NCBI RefSeq assembly: GCF_036625195.1 | Contig: NZ_JAZKUG010000001.1 | Span: forward strand, 2,790,001 to 2,854,000 | Direction of reading: 5' to 3' | From: Accumulibacter sp. | Lineage (GTDB): Bacteria; Pseudomonadota; Gammaproteobacteria; Burkholderiales; Rhodocyclaceae | DNA length: 64,000 nucleotides | Shown: one piece after another, positions 16,640 through 24,652 of the stretch | Layout of the letters: every line of letters starts with the position of its first letter | Position numbering within the stretch: the stretch's first letter is position 1 | Translations under genes and position numbers: made by a program | Notes under the pieces: generated by a model | Told to the model about the DNA's origin: nothing | What the model saw: only the letters and a program-made list of their open reading frames with translations | The model's database searches: none

Positions 16640-19101
16640 CTCTGCTCAGAAGGGGCTAGCCCTGCCCTTTACCCGAAAAATTAGGACTGGACTTTCTTGA
16701 TCGAACCGATTATGGTTCGGTATGAATGAGCAAAACCAAGTCAAGCGAGCGCTGAGACAGCAAGCCTCGATTGAGGTTATCCGGGAGCTGTTGGCGGGCA
16801 AGGAGCATCGAAGTCTATCCTCGGTTGCCGAGTCGATTTGTCAGCACTTCGGCTTGCGTGATGCCCGCGGGCGTAGCCAGATCGCAGGCTGCGTCAAGGC
16901 GCTGCGTGAGTTGGAGGGGGCGGGGCACTTCGTTCTGCCGGCGCCGATGCGCAAGCGCCGTACGGCAGCAGGGCCGCGGCGTCTGGGTCAACCCGTTGAT
17001 GGGGCGATGGACGTGCCGACGGTGCTCGCAGAGCTTCGTGGGCTGAGGCTGGTCCTCGTTGAGACTCTCGAGCTGATGCGGGTGTGGAACGAGTTGATGC
17101 TGTGCGAGCATCCGCAGGGGGCTGGGCCTTTGGTGGGGGCGCAGATGCGCTACCTGATTGGCTCTGAGCATGGCTGGCTGGGCGGCTTTGGTTTCGGGGC
17201 GTCGGCGCTGCATCTGGCCGACCGAGAGCGATGGATCGGCTGGAACGATCATGCCCGGCGCCAGCACCTGCACGGGGTGATTGGCATGAGCCGCTTTCTC
17301 ATCCGCCACTCGGTGCACTGCCCGAATCTGGCCTCGCACGTGCTGGGGATGGTTTTGCGGCGCGTGGGTGCGGATTACGAGGCCCAGTACGGCTATCGCC
17401 CTTGGCTGGTGGAGAGCTTTGTGGACACGCAACACTTCATCGGCACCAGCTACCGGGCAGCGAACTGGCTGGAGATTGGCCAGACCAAAGGGCGTGGCCG
17501 ACAGGATCGCTTCAACGAGAACGCGAAGACGGTCAAGGCCATCTACGTCTATGAACTGGAGCCCGATGTACGCGCCCGCCTGGCAGCCATTGCCGAACCG
17601 CTCCAAGTGACTGCGCTGCAGATCAGCGAAGGTCTGGAGGGGGACGAGTGGGCGGGCCATGAGTTTGCCGGAGCGAATTTGGGGGACCGGCGCAGCAACA
17701 GGCGGCTGGCCGACTTTGCCCGCACGATGGGCGAGATGCCGGGGCGCGCGTTCTGCGGTGCCGCGCAAGGAGACAAGCCGGCGATCAAGTCGTACTACCG
17801 GCTGATCGAGCAAGCCGATGACTCGCTGGTCACCATGCAGGCGATCCTGGCCCCTCACCAACGGCGCACGGTGCAGCGGATGAAGGCGCAGTCGACGGTA
17901 CTCTGCGTTCAGGACGGGACCGAGCTGAACTATTCTGGTCTGGTCCAGTGTGCCGGGCTGGGCGTCATCGGCAGCAACCAGACGGGTGCCCAGAGTGGCG
18001 GACTGCACCTGCATTCGACGCTGGTGCTGACGACCCAGGGCCTGCCGCTGGGGGTCCTGAGGGCACACTGTGTGGCACCGACGCACCGGGCAAAGGAGGA
18101 CCTGCGCCCGGCGTCGGCCATACCGATCGAAGAGAAGAAGACCTTCACTTGGATCGAGGGTCTTCGCCAATGCAACGATCTGGTCCCCGCGCTGCCCGAC
18201 ACGCGCCAGGTCTGCGTGATGGATCGCGAGGCGGATTTCTTCGAACTGTTTGACGAGCCACGCCAAAGCGGCCGCGTCGAACTGTTGGTTCGCGCCAAAC
18301 ATGACCGCGCCACCCGCGAGGCACTCAACCTCTTCGAACTCGTCAGACAAAGCCCCGTGCGACGCCAGCTTCGCATCAACGTGCCGCGACAAAGCGCTCG
18401 GACCAAGAAAAGCAAACAGAAGGCACGCGACGGGCACGCACAACGTACCGCGCACGTCAATTTGCGCTACCGCGAAGTCGAACTCCGCCGGCCGTCGAAA
18501 TACCCGGCCCGGAAGGCCCTCAGGCTCTGGGTGGTGCATGTCCAGGAACCCTCGCCGCCAGCCGACGCCGAACCGCTCGAGTGGTTCCTGATCACCACCT
18601 GCGAGATCACCACACCAGAACAAGCCCAGGAGTGCCTGCGGTGGTACTGCCTGCGCTGGCGCATCGAAGACTGGCATCGCGTATTGAAGAGCGGCTGTCG
18701 CATCGAGGCGCTGCAACACAAGACCGCTGAGCGACTCAAACGGGCCATCGCCATCAATCTCGTCATCGCTTGGCGCATCATGCTCATGACGCTCCTGGGC
18801 AGACAGTGCCCCGATCTTCCCGCCGAGGTCTTGTTCTCCGACGCCGAGATCGAAGTGCTGCAGGCCTACGCAAAAAAAAACAAATCCCCAAGCCCACTCG
18901 GCTCGGCGACGCCGTTCGTCTCGTAGCCCAACTCGGCGGATACATTGGCCGCGCCAAAGACCCCTCTCCAGGGCATCAAATCATGTGGCACGGCTATTCG
19001 GTCCTGCAATCGCTGCGCGAAGGGCTCTCGCTCCGGCTCTGGACTTCGGATGACAACAAGACTTGCGGGTAAAGGGCAGGGCTAGCCCCTTCTGAGCAGA
19101 G
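16640..19101 (+). mobile_element. IS4-family element with DruA-domain transposase
   Basis: A complete insertion sequence of 2,462 bp. Its ends are a perfect 36-bp inverted repeat: 16640-16675, beginning CTCTGCTCAGAAGGGG, and the complement at 19066-19101. It holds one gene, the 734-codon transposase. I see no clear target-site duplication (left flank GGGTTTTTG, right flank CGGCGGCGG), so the flanks may have been rearranged after insertion. It interrupts an IS21-family remnant. Confidence 0.88.
16722..18926 (+). CDS. DruA-domain/IS4 fusion transposase
   Basis: A 734-residue protein. Residues about 100-300 match the DUF4338/DruA domain (WLGGFGFGASALHLADRERW, VLGMVLRRVGADYEAQYGY, TKGRGRQDRF), the domain also found in DruA of the Druantia anti-phage system. 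From about residue 310 a Tn5-like DNA-binding segment (ANLGDRRSNRRLADFA) leads into the IS4 catalytic core: Asp in CVQDGTELNYSG (about 399), Asp in CVMDREADFFELF (about 501) and the Y-2-R-3-E-6-K signature YCLRWRIEDWHRVLK (Glu about 649). All catalytic residues are present. The gene fills the IS, whose inverted repeats are intact, so the element could be active. Confidence 0.9.
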   Translation: MNEQNQVKRALRQQASIEVIRELLAGKEHRSLSSVAESICQHFGLRDARGRSQIAGCVKALRELEGAGHFVLPAPMRKRRTAAGPRRLGQPVDGAMDVPTVLAELRGLRLVLVETLELMRVWNELMLCEHPQGAGPLVGAQMRYLIGSEHGWLGGFGFGASALHLADRERWIGWNDHARRQHLHGVIGMSRFLIRHSVHCPNLASHVLGMVLRRVGADYEAQYGYRPWLVESFVDTQHFIGTSYRAANWLEIGQTKGRGRQDRFNENAKTVKAIYVYELEPDVRARLAAIAEPLQVTALQISEGLEGDEWAGHEFAGANLGDRRSNRRLADFARTMGEMPGRAFCGAAQGDKPAIKSYYRLIEQADDSLVTMQAILAPHQRRTVQRMKAQSTVLCVQDGTELNYSGLVQCAGLGVIGSNQTGAQSGGLHLHSTLVLTTQGLPLGVLRAHCVAPTHRAKEDLRPASAIPIEEKKTFTWIEGLRQCNDLVPALPDTRQVCVMDREADFFELFDEPRQSGRVELLVRAKHDRATREALNLFELVRQSPVRRQLRINVPRQSARTKKSKQKARDGHAQRTAHVNLRYREVELRRPSKYPARKALRLWVVHVQEPSPPADAEPLEWFLITTCEITTPEQAQECLRWYCLRWRIEDWHRVLKSGCRIEALQHKTAERLKRAIAINLVIAWRIMLMTLLGRQCPDLPAEVLFSDAEIEVLQAYAKKNKSPSPLGSATPFVS

Positions 19102-19170
19102 CGGCGGCGGAAACTCTCCACGTTCATCTCGAAGACGCTGGCGTGATGCACGAGACGATTTCCATGCGGT
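19102..19170 (-). pseudogene. IstB C-terminal tail, right part
   Basis: The minus strand encodes NRLVHHASVFEMNVESFRRR, the C-terminal segment of IS21-family IstB ATPase helpers. It runs straight into the right end of the IS4 element and continues at 16639 on the other side. Toward higher coordinates it breaks off where the IS1182-type fragment begins. Confidence 0.55.
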
Positions 19171-19477
19171 CGCCGAGAGCACCACCGTCTACGCACCGGT
19201 GCTGAAAGCCAAGGACCGGAACACGGACGTTCACCAACCAAAGGCCAAGGATAGCCCGGCGCTGGCCCAATGCCGGGAACGCATGAAAAGTGACGAGGCC
19301 AAGTCGCTCTACAAGGATCGCGCGGCGACGGCCGAATGCGTCAATGCGCTGGCGTGCAACCGCGGCCTGAATCGCCTGCTGGTCCGCGGGCTGAAGAGAG
19401 TCAAGGGCGTCGCGCTCCTGTTCGCCTTGGCGCACAACGTGATGCATGCCGCCGCCCCCTCGAACTGGTCGGCCTAG
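19171..19477 (+). pseudogene. IS1182-family transposase, C-terminal remnant
   Basis: From about 19171 the plus strand encodes VYAPVLKAKDRNTD, DEAKSLYKDRAATAECVNAL and a tail FALAHNVMHA, matching the last 100 or so residues of IS1182-family transposases (the conserved Y..RAA.AE.VNA segment with the catalytic Glu). The N-terminal catalytic part is missing. It abuts the IstB tail, so two unrelated insertion sequences were joined by deletion or nested insertion. Confidence 0.7.
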
Positions 19478-19726
19478 GGACAGGAACGTCCGCAGTACCG
19501 GAAATGGCAGGATAATCAGGGGAAAAGTGCGGAAAAACGGTAGCTCCCGGCTGAACAGCTCGCCAAGCGCATGCAATCCGCATATTTCGCCCCAGGCGGG
19601 CGTCAGCCTCCCGTCGCGCCACCTGTGGCGCAGAAGCAAGAGATTCACAGCCTCTCAGCCCGAGCGCGCGCATGGCGACGAAGGGGATGAGGATGCCGGC
19701 CGGCGGCGATCCAGCCCCGGCGCCGG
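19478..19726. other. Intergenic region after the IS remnant
   Basis: No gene seen. The first part may still belong to the IS1182-type element; the last 50 bases contain GGCGCCGGC-type inverted repeats just beyond the stop of the RES toxin gene and could end its transcript. Confidence 0.3.
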
Positions 19727-20452
19727 CTACGTCGCCGGCGCCGGACAGGGCATCGCCAGCGTGATCAGCTCGTGATCTCGCCGCCAGATGACGCCCTGCC
19801 GGTTGACCAGCAGCCACCAGCTTTGCCTCGCCGGATGTGGCTTGCGGCTGGCGAAGGCTGTCGGTGTCAGGACGGCGAGACACCAGCTCGGCTCCGGTGC
19901 CCGCACCGAGCGGTAGATGACCGCGCCGACGTCGGCCTCGCGGGCGACCCGGGCGAAGCACTGCGTCGCGGCGTAGTCACTGGGGTGTGTCCACGCGGCG
20001 GCCTCTGTCCGGAAGGGCTCGTCGCGCAGGTCGACGGCCGTGGTGCGTAGCTCGGCGCGAAACGCGGTGTGGGCGACCGGGCCGATGCGCTCGAGATCCT
20101 CGGCATCCTGCAGGAAGCGCCAGCGCCAGTAACCGAGTTCGGCGCAGGCGGTGCGCACCGTTGCTGCGCCGTAGAAGACGCCGGGATCGGTGACCGCCCG
20201 GAAGCGGGAACCGTGTGCCAGCGGTGGATAGCGAAAGGGGGTCGCCAGCAGGTAGTCGAGGCCGCTGGCAGTCCCGGGGACCGCCGGTTTGCTGGCTTCG
20301 AGCAGCGATTCGAGAACCTCCTGCTCGGTGGCATCATCGACGATCTTCATCGTCGCCGCCACGTGCTGCGCCTCGACGATGCGCCAGGCCCAGCCGCGCC
20401 AGTCGCGCGCCTCAGACGAGACTGCGCGAGGCGTCCAGGTAATGGACGACAC
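19727..20452 (-). CDS. RES-domain toxin of a Xre-RES pair
   Basis: A 241-residue toxin of the RES family, which degrades NAD in characterised members. Conserved parts are GWAWRIVEAQH, TPFRYPPLAHGSRFR (Arg), DPGVFYGAATVRTACAELGY (Tyr, Glu) and a WCLAVLT near the end. I chose the GTG at 20452 because GAAGGA lies seven bases before it and because the family-typical WRIVEAQH would be lost from the first ATG (20350). This start lies 41 bases inside the antitoxin gene, so the two are translationally coupled. The toxin follows its antitoxin, the usual Xre-RES order. Confidence 0.85.
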   Translation of the reverse strand: MSSITWTPRAVSSEARDWRGWAWRIVEAQHVAATMKIVDDATEQEVLESLLEASKPAVPGTASGLDYLLATPFRYPPLAHGSRFRAVTDPGVFYGAATVRTACAELGYWRWRFLQDAEDLERIGPVAHTAFRAELRTTAVDLRDEPFRTEAAAWTHPSDYAATQCFARVAREADVGAVIYRSVRAPEPSWCLAVLTPTAFASRKPHPARQSWWLLVNRQGVIWRRDHELITLAMPCPAPAT

Positions 20453-20792
20453 GGACCAGTCCTTCGGTGTGGGCGATGAGCTCCAGCGGGCGGCCGTTGA
20501 GCGCGCGGTTGTTGCTGACGAGCCAGCGGCATGCCGTCTCCTGCTCGCCAACGATCGAGTCGAGCGAGCGGAAGGCGCGGACGAACAGGATCGCCAGTTC
20601 CCACTCCTTGCGCCGCTGGTCGAGCTGGTAGGTGCCGGCGTACAGTCGGCTGACGGTCGCGGCGCTGATCCCCAGGACCCTCGCCAGCAGCGAGCGCTGG
20701 ATGTGCAGCTGATCGGCGGCGCGCGTCACCGCCTTGCTCAGGACGGCTGCGGGTTCGGCGCTGCTCGCCGCCTGGATGCTCATTCCGGGCAT
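20412..20792 (-). CDS. Xre/MbcA-type antitoxin of the RES toxin
   Basis: A 126-residue antitoxin. An Xre-like helix-turn-helix (LHIQRSLLARVLGISAATVS, about residues 35-55) is followed by the DUF2384/MbcA C-terminal toxin-binding domain (ELAILFVRAFRSLDSIVG and WLVSNNRALNGRPLELI). I chose ATG 20792, which has AAGGAG at a proper distance, over the upstream ATG at 20831. The TGA at 20412 lies within the toxin gene. It should neutralise the toxin and repress its own promoter; a perfect TATAAT flanked by a 7-bp inverted repeat lies directly upstream. Confidence 0.88.
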   Translation of the reverse strand: MPGMSIQAASSAEPAAVLSKAVTRAADQLHIQRSLLARVLGISAATVSRLYAGTYQLDQRRKEWELAILFVRAFRSLDSIVGEQETACRWLVSNNRALNGRPLELIAHTEGLVRVVHYLDASRSLV

Positions 20793-20808
20793 CGTGGTCT
20801 CCTTTCTG

Positions 20809-20836
20809 CAGAAATTATAGACTGCAATCATTTCTG
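20809..20836 (-). promoter_or_regulatory. Promoter/operator of the Xre-RES operon
   Basis: The minus strand has TATAAT (20819 down to 20814), embedded between CAGAAAT (20809-20815) and its inverted copy ATTTCTG (20830-20836). The inverted repeat straddling the -10 box fits autorepression by the Xre-type antitoxin. No good -35 box is seen. Confidence 0.6.
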
Positions 20837-20920
20837 TGGGAAGAGTTGTGCGCGCTCATGCGCGGCCGTCGTCGCGCGTCATCGAGGATTCCCGATGATC
20901 TTCGGCAGTTGCCGCTGGCA

Positions 20921-20950
20921 TTGACGTCGCGCGCCGCGGCTGCCTATACT
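20921..20950 (+). promoter_or_regulatory. Sigma70-type promoter of gltA
   Basis: TTGACG at 20921-20926 and TATACT at 20945-20950 with an 18-base spacer. Transcription would start near 20957, giving a leader of about 146 bases before the citrate synthase start. Confidence 0.65.
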
Positions 20951-21102
20951 CGCCGCGGACCCAGCGGATCGGCCGTCCCGCAGCCCGATTCGCGACAGGA
21001 CCGAAACATGCGGGGACGCACGCCGGGGCACAGGGTCGATCCTTCAGCCGGGTGCCGCATCCGCGAGTGACCACGATCTGCATACAGCAAGGAGGCCCGG
21101 AC

Positions 21103-22437
21103 ATGCAACGCGAACTTCCCGATGTGAAAGTCACGCCGCCGGTGGAAGGCGAAAAGGTGAGCATCGTCTTCCACGCCGACGGGAAACAGTACGAGCTTCC
21201 GGTCGTCGGCGGCACCCATGGTCCGAAGCTGATCGACGTCCGCCGCCTCTATGCCGAAACCGGCTATCTGACTTACGACCCCGGCTTCATGTCGACCGCC
21301 AGCTGCGATTCAGCGATCACCTACATCGATGGCGAGGCAGGCATCCTGCTGCACCGCGGTTACCCGATCGAGGATCTGGCGGCGCACGCCGACTTCCTCG
21401 AGGTCTGCTATCTCCTGCTCTACGGCAGGCTGCCGTCGGCGGCGGAACTGGCCGGCTTCAACGATCTGCTCGTTCATCACAGCATGGTGCACGAGCAGTT
21501 CAAGCGCTTCTTCGAGGGTTTCCGCCGCGATGCCCACCCGATGGCGGTGATGGTTGGTACGGTCGGCGCGCTGAGCGCCTTCTACCACGACCGCATCGAC
21601 ATCACCGACCCGGAAGCGCGGATGGTGGCGACGCATCGCCTGATCGCCAAGATGCCGACGATCTGTGCCATGGCCTACAAGTACTCGCTCGGACGCCCGT
21701 TCCTCTATCCGCGCAACGATCTCGGCTACGCCGAAAACTTCCTGCGCATGGCTTTCGGCGTTCCGGCCGAGGAATACGTGGTCAGCCCGGTACTGGCGCG
21801 GGCGATCAACCGTTTTCTCGTCCTCCACGCCGACCACGAACAGAACGCCTCGACGGCGACGGTGCGCATCGCCGGTTCGAGCCGCGCCAATCCCTATGCC
21901 TGCGTCGCCGCCGGCATCACGGCGTTGTGGGGGCCGGACCACGGCGGAGCGAACGAGGCGGTGGTGAACATGCTCGAGGAGATCGGCAACAAGAGCCGTA
22001 TCCCGCTCTACATCGCCCGCGCCAAGGACCGCAGCGATCCGTTCCGGCTGACCGGCTTCGGCCACCGGGTGTACAAGAACTACGATCCGCGGGCGGCCGT
22101 GCTGCGTGAATCCTGCCATGAGGTGCTGGCCGAACTGGGCAAGGAGCACGAACCGATGTTCGCGCTGGCGCTCGAGCTCGAACGGATCGCCCTCGAGGAC
22201 GAGTACTTCATCGAGCGCAAGCTCTTTCCGAACGTGGACTTCTACTCGGGGATCATGCTGCGGGCGATTGGTTTCCCGACTGCGATGTTCCCGTCGCTCT
22301 TCGCTCTCGGCCGCTCGATCGGCTGGATCGCGCAGTGGAAGGAAATGATCGAGGGTGCCGACCAGCACATCGCGCGGCCGCGCCAGCGCTACACCGGCGT
22401 GCCGGTACGCGCCTATGTGCCGCTCGCCGATCGCTGA
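21103..22437 (+). CDS. gltA: Citrate synthase
   Basis: A 444-residue type II citrate synthase (oxaloacetate + acetyl-CoA to citrate), the entry step of the TCA cycle. The N-terminal beta-rich region typical of the hexameric Gram-negative enzyme is present, and the core motifs are clear: HADHEQNASTATVR (catalytic His), GPDHGGANEAV (His) and GFGHRVYKNYDPRA with the catalytic Asp region further on. AAGGAGG lies at the right distance before ATG 21103. It stands alone here, away from succinate dehydrogenase genes, with its own promoter. In a polyphosphate-accumulating organism the enzyme would be used in both anaerobic and aerobic phases; this is inferred. Confidence 0.96.
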   Translation: MQRELPDVKVTPPVEGEKVSIVFHADGKQYELPVVGGTHGPKLIDVRRLYAETGYLTYDPGFMSTASCDSAITYIDGEAGILLHRGYPIEDLAAHADFLEVCYLLLYGRLPSAAELAGFNDLLVHHSMVHEQFKRFFEGFRRDAHPMAVMVGTVGALSAFYHDRIDITDPEARMVATHRLIAKMPTICAMAYKYSLGRPFLYPRNDLGYAENFLRMAFGVPAEEYVVSPVLARAINRFLVLHADHEQNASTATVRIAGSSRANPYACVAAGITALWGPDHGGANEAVVNMLEEIGNKSRIPLYIARAKDRSDPFRLTGFGHRVYKNYDPRAAVLRESCHEVLAELGKEHEPMFALALELERIALEDEYFIERKLFPNVDFYSGIMLRAIGFPTAMFPSLFALGRSIGWIAQWKEMIEGADQHIARPRQRYTGVPVRAYVPLADR

Positions 22438-22463
22438 CGCCGGTCGTCGACGCGACTGTCGAG

Positions 22464-23513
22464 TCAGGTGGCGACCGGCTCGCCTCCTGCCAGTCGTCGC
22501 GTCAGCGCCGCTGCCGATTTCTCGCTGATCGCGGCAACGCTCTCGCCCGCCCACAACGGAGAGAAATCGCTGCGCCCGAGTTCCTCGGCCTTTGTCCGCA
22601 ACGGCGCGAGCGCGGCGGTGGCGAGCGGGAAATCCGGCGGCAGGTCGCTGAGCGGACCCAGTTCGCGCATCAGGCGGTTTTCGATGCCGCGCGCCGGGCG
22701 GCCGGTGAACAGATTGGTCAGTCGCGTGTCGTCGCCGCTGGCGGCCCGCAGGGCGGCGCGGTGCAGCGGGCTGGTGGTGGCTTCCGGGCAGAGCAGGTAG
22801 GCGGTGCCCACCTGCACGCCAGCCGCGCCTTGCCGCAGGGCGGCGGCGACCGACTCGTGGGTGGCGATGCCACCAGCGGCGATGACCGGCAGCCTCGTTG
22901 CGGCCAAGACGCGTGGCAGCAGTTCGAAGGTGCGCATCTGCTCGCTCAGGTCGCCATCGAGGAAGTGGCCGCGGTGGCCACCGGCTTCGAGGCCCTGCGC
23001 GATGATCGCGTCGGCGCCATGGTCCTCGAGCCAGCGGGTTTCGTCCACGGTGGTGGCGCTGGCGATGATCTTCGCGCCCCAGGCATGCACGCGGTCCATT
23101 AGTTGCGGTGCCGGCAAGCCGAAATGAAAACTGACGATGCGCGGTGCGAAGGGTTCGATGAGCGCGGCGATTTCGTCGCTGAACGGCAGGCGGCCAGGTC
23201 CGGCAGCGATGCCGGCGGGGTCGATGCCGAACTCGGCGTAATAGGGCGCCAGCGCCGCGCGCCAGCGCGCTTCGCGGGTTGCGTCGGGCGTCGGCGGTGT
23301 GTGGCAGAAGAAGTTGAGGTTGTACGGCCGGTCGGTGGCGGCGTCGATGGCCGCCATTTCCTGGCGGATCGCCTCGGCCGTCAGCATGGCGCAGGGCAGC
23401 GAGCCGAGGCCACCGGCCCGGCAGACGGCGATGGCCAGCGCGCTACCCTGCACGCCGGCCAGCGGCGCCTGGATGATCGGGAGGTCGATGCCGAAGAGTT
23501 CGGTGATGCGCAT
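22464..23513 (-). CDS. Nitronate monooxygenase family protein
   Basis: A 349-residue FMN-dependent TIM-barrel protein of the nitronate monooxygenase (2-nitropropane dioxygenase) family. It begins MRITELFGIDLPIIQAPLAG, the usual start of these proteins, has the family segment VSFHFGLPAP, GLEAGGHRGHF with the catalytic His, and the phosphate-binding LPVIAAGGIA and GVQVGTAYL. I set the start at 23513 since the frame upstream has no similarity to the family. It oxidises nitronates such as propionate 3-nitronate in known members. It converges on gltA with 26 bases between the stops. Confidence 0.9.
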   Translation of the reverse strand: MRITELFGIDLPIIQAPLAGVQGSALAIAVCRAGGLGSLPCAMLTAEAIRQEMAAIDAATDRPYNLNFFCHTPPTPDATREARWRAALAPYYAEFGIDPAGIAAGPGRLPFSDEIAALIEPFAPRIVSFHFGLPAPQLMDRVHAWGAKIIASATTVDETRWLEDHGADAIIAQGLEAGGHRGHFLDGDLSEQMRTFELLPRVLAATRLPVIAAGGIATHESVAAALRQGAAGVQVGTAYLLCPEATTSPLHRAALRAASGDDTRLTNLFTGRPARGIENRLMRELGPLSDLPPDFPLATAALAPLRTKAEELGRSDFSPLWAGESVAAISEKSAAALTRRLAGGEPVAT

Positions 23514-24034
23514 GGTCGATGCCTGGCCGGTCTGGTTGGGTGAACGTGGTCCGTGGCGCGCTCGCCGCCCGCGGCGTCGGCAGCGCCGCGGTCGGCGGGA
23601 ACGGATGTCCTGCACCGCGGCTAGAGACTGCGGGTCGTCCCGAGCGGCGCCGAACGTCGCTGGACAGGATACCCCCCCAGGCTCCCGCATCATTGTACAT
23701 TCGCTTCGGCCGCCGGGCTGCGGTTCCCGCGCCCGGCGCGAGGAGCAGCCGCTGGCGCACTGCAGGGGCTTGCCGGTGCCGCGACAGGGCGGGATGATGG
23801 GCCGCTGGATGCGAACCGCGGGAACTGATCGCCGGCTTCACGATCAGTGAGATAGAGTCTCGCCAAGAGGCTCCGGGCCGGTCGACGCGGTGTCCCGATC
23901 CGCTCAACGAGCGGCTGCGCCGCCGGGGCCGATGTGCTGCGACGTCCCGAATTCGAGGCACTTGGGCCAAGCGAGGCGATCCAGCGCTTCCGGACACTCG
24001 CGACCGCGCGCCAGAACTGGAGGAGGAGGGCGAC
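23514..24034. other. Intergenic region between divergent genes
   Basis: About 520 bases between the starts of two divergent units. A short plus-strand frame ending at 24034-24039 (FRTLATARQNW) could be the tail of a decayed gene, but no upstream part is readable. Promoters should lie here, though I see no convincing boxes. Confidence 0.3.
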
Positions 24035-24097
24035 ATGACGAATAGAAGCAGCGGAACGGACGATGTGGCGGAACGCCCATGGGAGGGCCGACGATGA
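24035..24097 (+). CDS. Possible 20-residue leader peptide
   Basis: A 20-codon frame preceded by a very strong GGAGGAGG and ending in TGA that overlaps the next start as ATGA. It could couple translation to the SRPBCC gene. It may equally be chance; nothing else supports it. Confidence 0.25.
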   Translation: MTNRSSGTDDVAERPWEGRR

Positions 24098-24549
24098 GCA
24101 CGAAACTCGAGTTCTCGGTACGCATCCATGCGACGCGCCCGCACGTCTGGCGCGCGATGCTCGACGACCCCACCTACCGCGTGTGGACACAGCCTTTCTG
24201 CGCGGGCTCGTACTACGAGGGATCCTGGGACGAGGGCGCACACATCCGCTTCCTGTCGCCGCAAGGCGGCGGCATGGTGGCGCGGATCGCGGCGAACCGG
24301 CTGCACGAGTTCATTTCGATCCAGCATCTGGGCATCATCCGCGACGGTGTCGAAGATGCCGACAGCGACGCCGTCAAGGCCTGGGGTCCGGCTTTCGAGA
24401 ACTACCGCTTCCGCGACGTCCACGGTGCGACCGAGGTGTCGGTCGAATGCGACACCGCGCCGGAGTTCGAGGAGTACCTGCGCGATGCCTGGCCGAAAGC
24501 GCTGGCGGTCCTCAGGGAACTGTGCGAGGCCGGGCCGGACGCGGTGTGA
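24094..24549 (+). CDS. SRPBCC/AHSA1-family protein
   Basis: A 151-residue protein of the START-like SRPBCC superfamily: an N-terminal strand KLEFSVRIHATRPHVWRAML, then YRVWTQPFCAGSYYEGSWDE typical of the AHSA1 branch, and a C-terminal amphipathic helix WPKALAVLRELCEAG. Such proteins bind small hydrophobic ligands. I chose ATG 24094 over 24079 because the family begins at this point and GGGAGG precedes it. It is first in a probable operon with a beta-propeller protein and a MoaD-like protein. Ligand unknown. Confidence 0.85.
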   Translation: MSTKLEFSVRIHATRPHVWRAMLDDPTYRVWTQPFCAGSYYEGSWDEGAHIRFLSPQGGGMVARIAANRLHEFISIQHLGIIRDGVEDADSDAVKAWGPAFENYRFRDVHGATEVSVECDTAPEFEEYLRDAWPKALAVLRELCEAGPDAV

Positions 24550-24652
24550 GTGGGGCGATGAGGCGCTGCGCGACGAGCGTCAGCTGCCCCTGCCGCGCCG
24601 GCCGCACGGCAGCCGTGGCGGCAGACTTGGCGATGCTGGAAAGGAGCGGGGG

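Noticed and set aside
16815..18719. 634-codon open frame opposite the transposase
   Set aside because: Antisense shadow of an intact DruA/IS4 transposase in GC-rich DNA.
16630..19110. Target-site duplication of the IS4-type element
   Set aside because: Flanking 9-mers differ on the two sides, so no duplication can be claimed.
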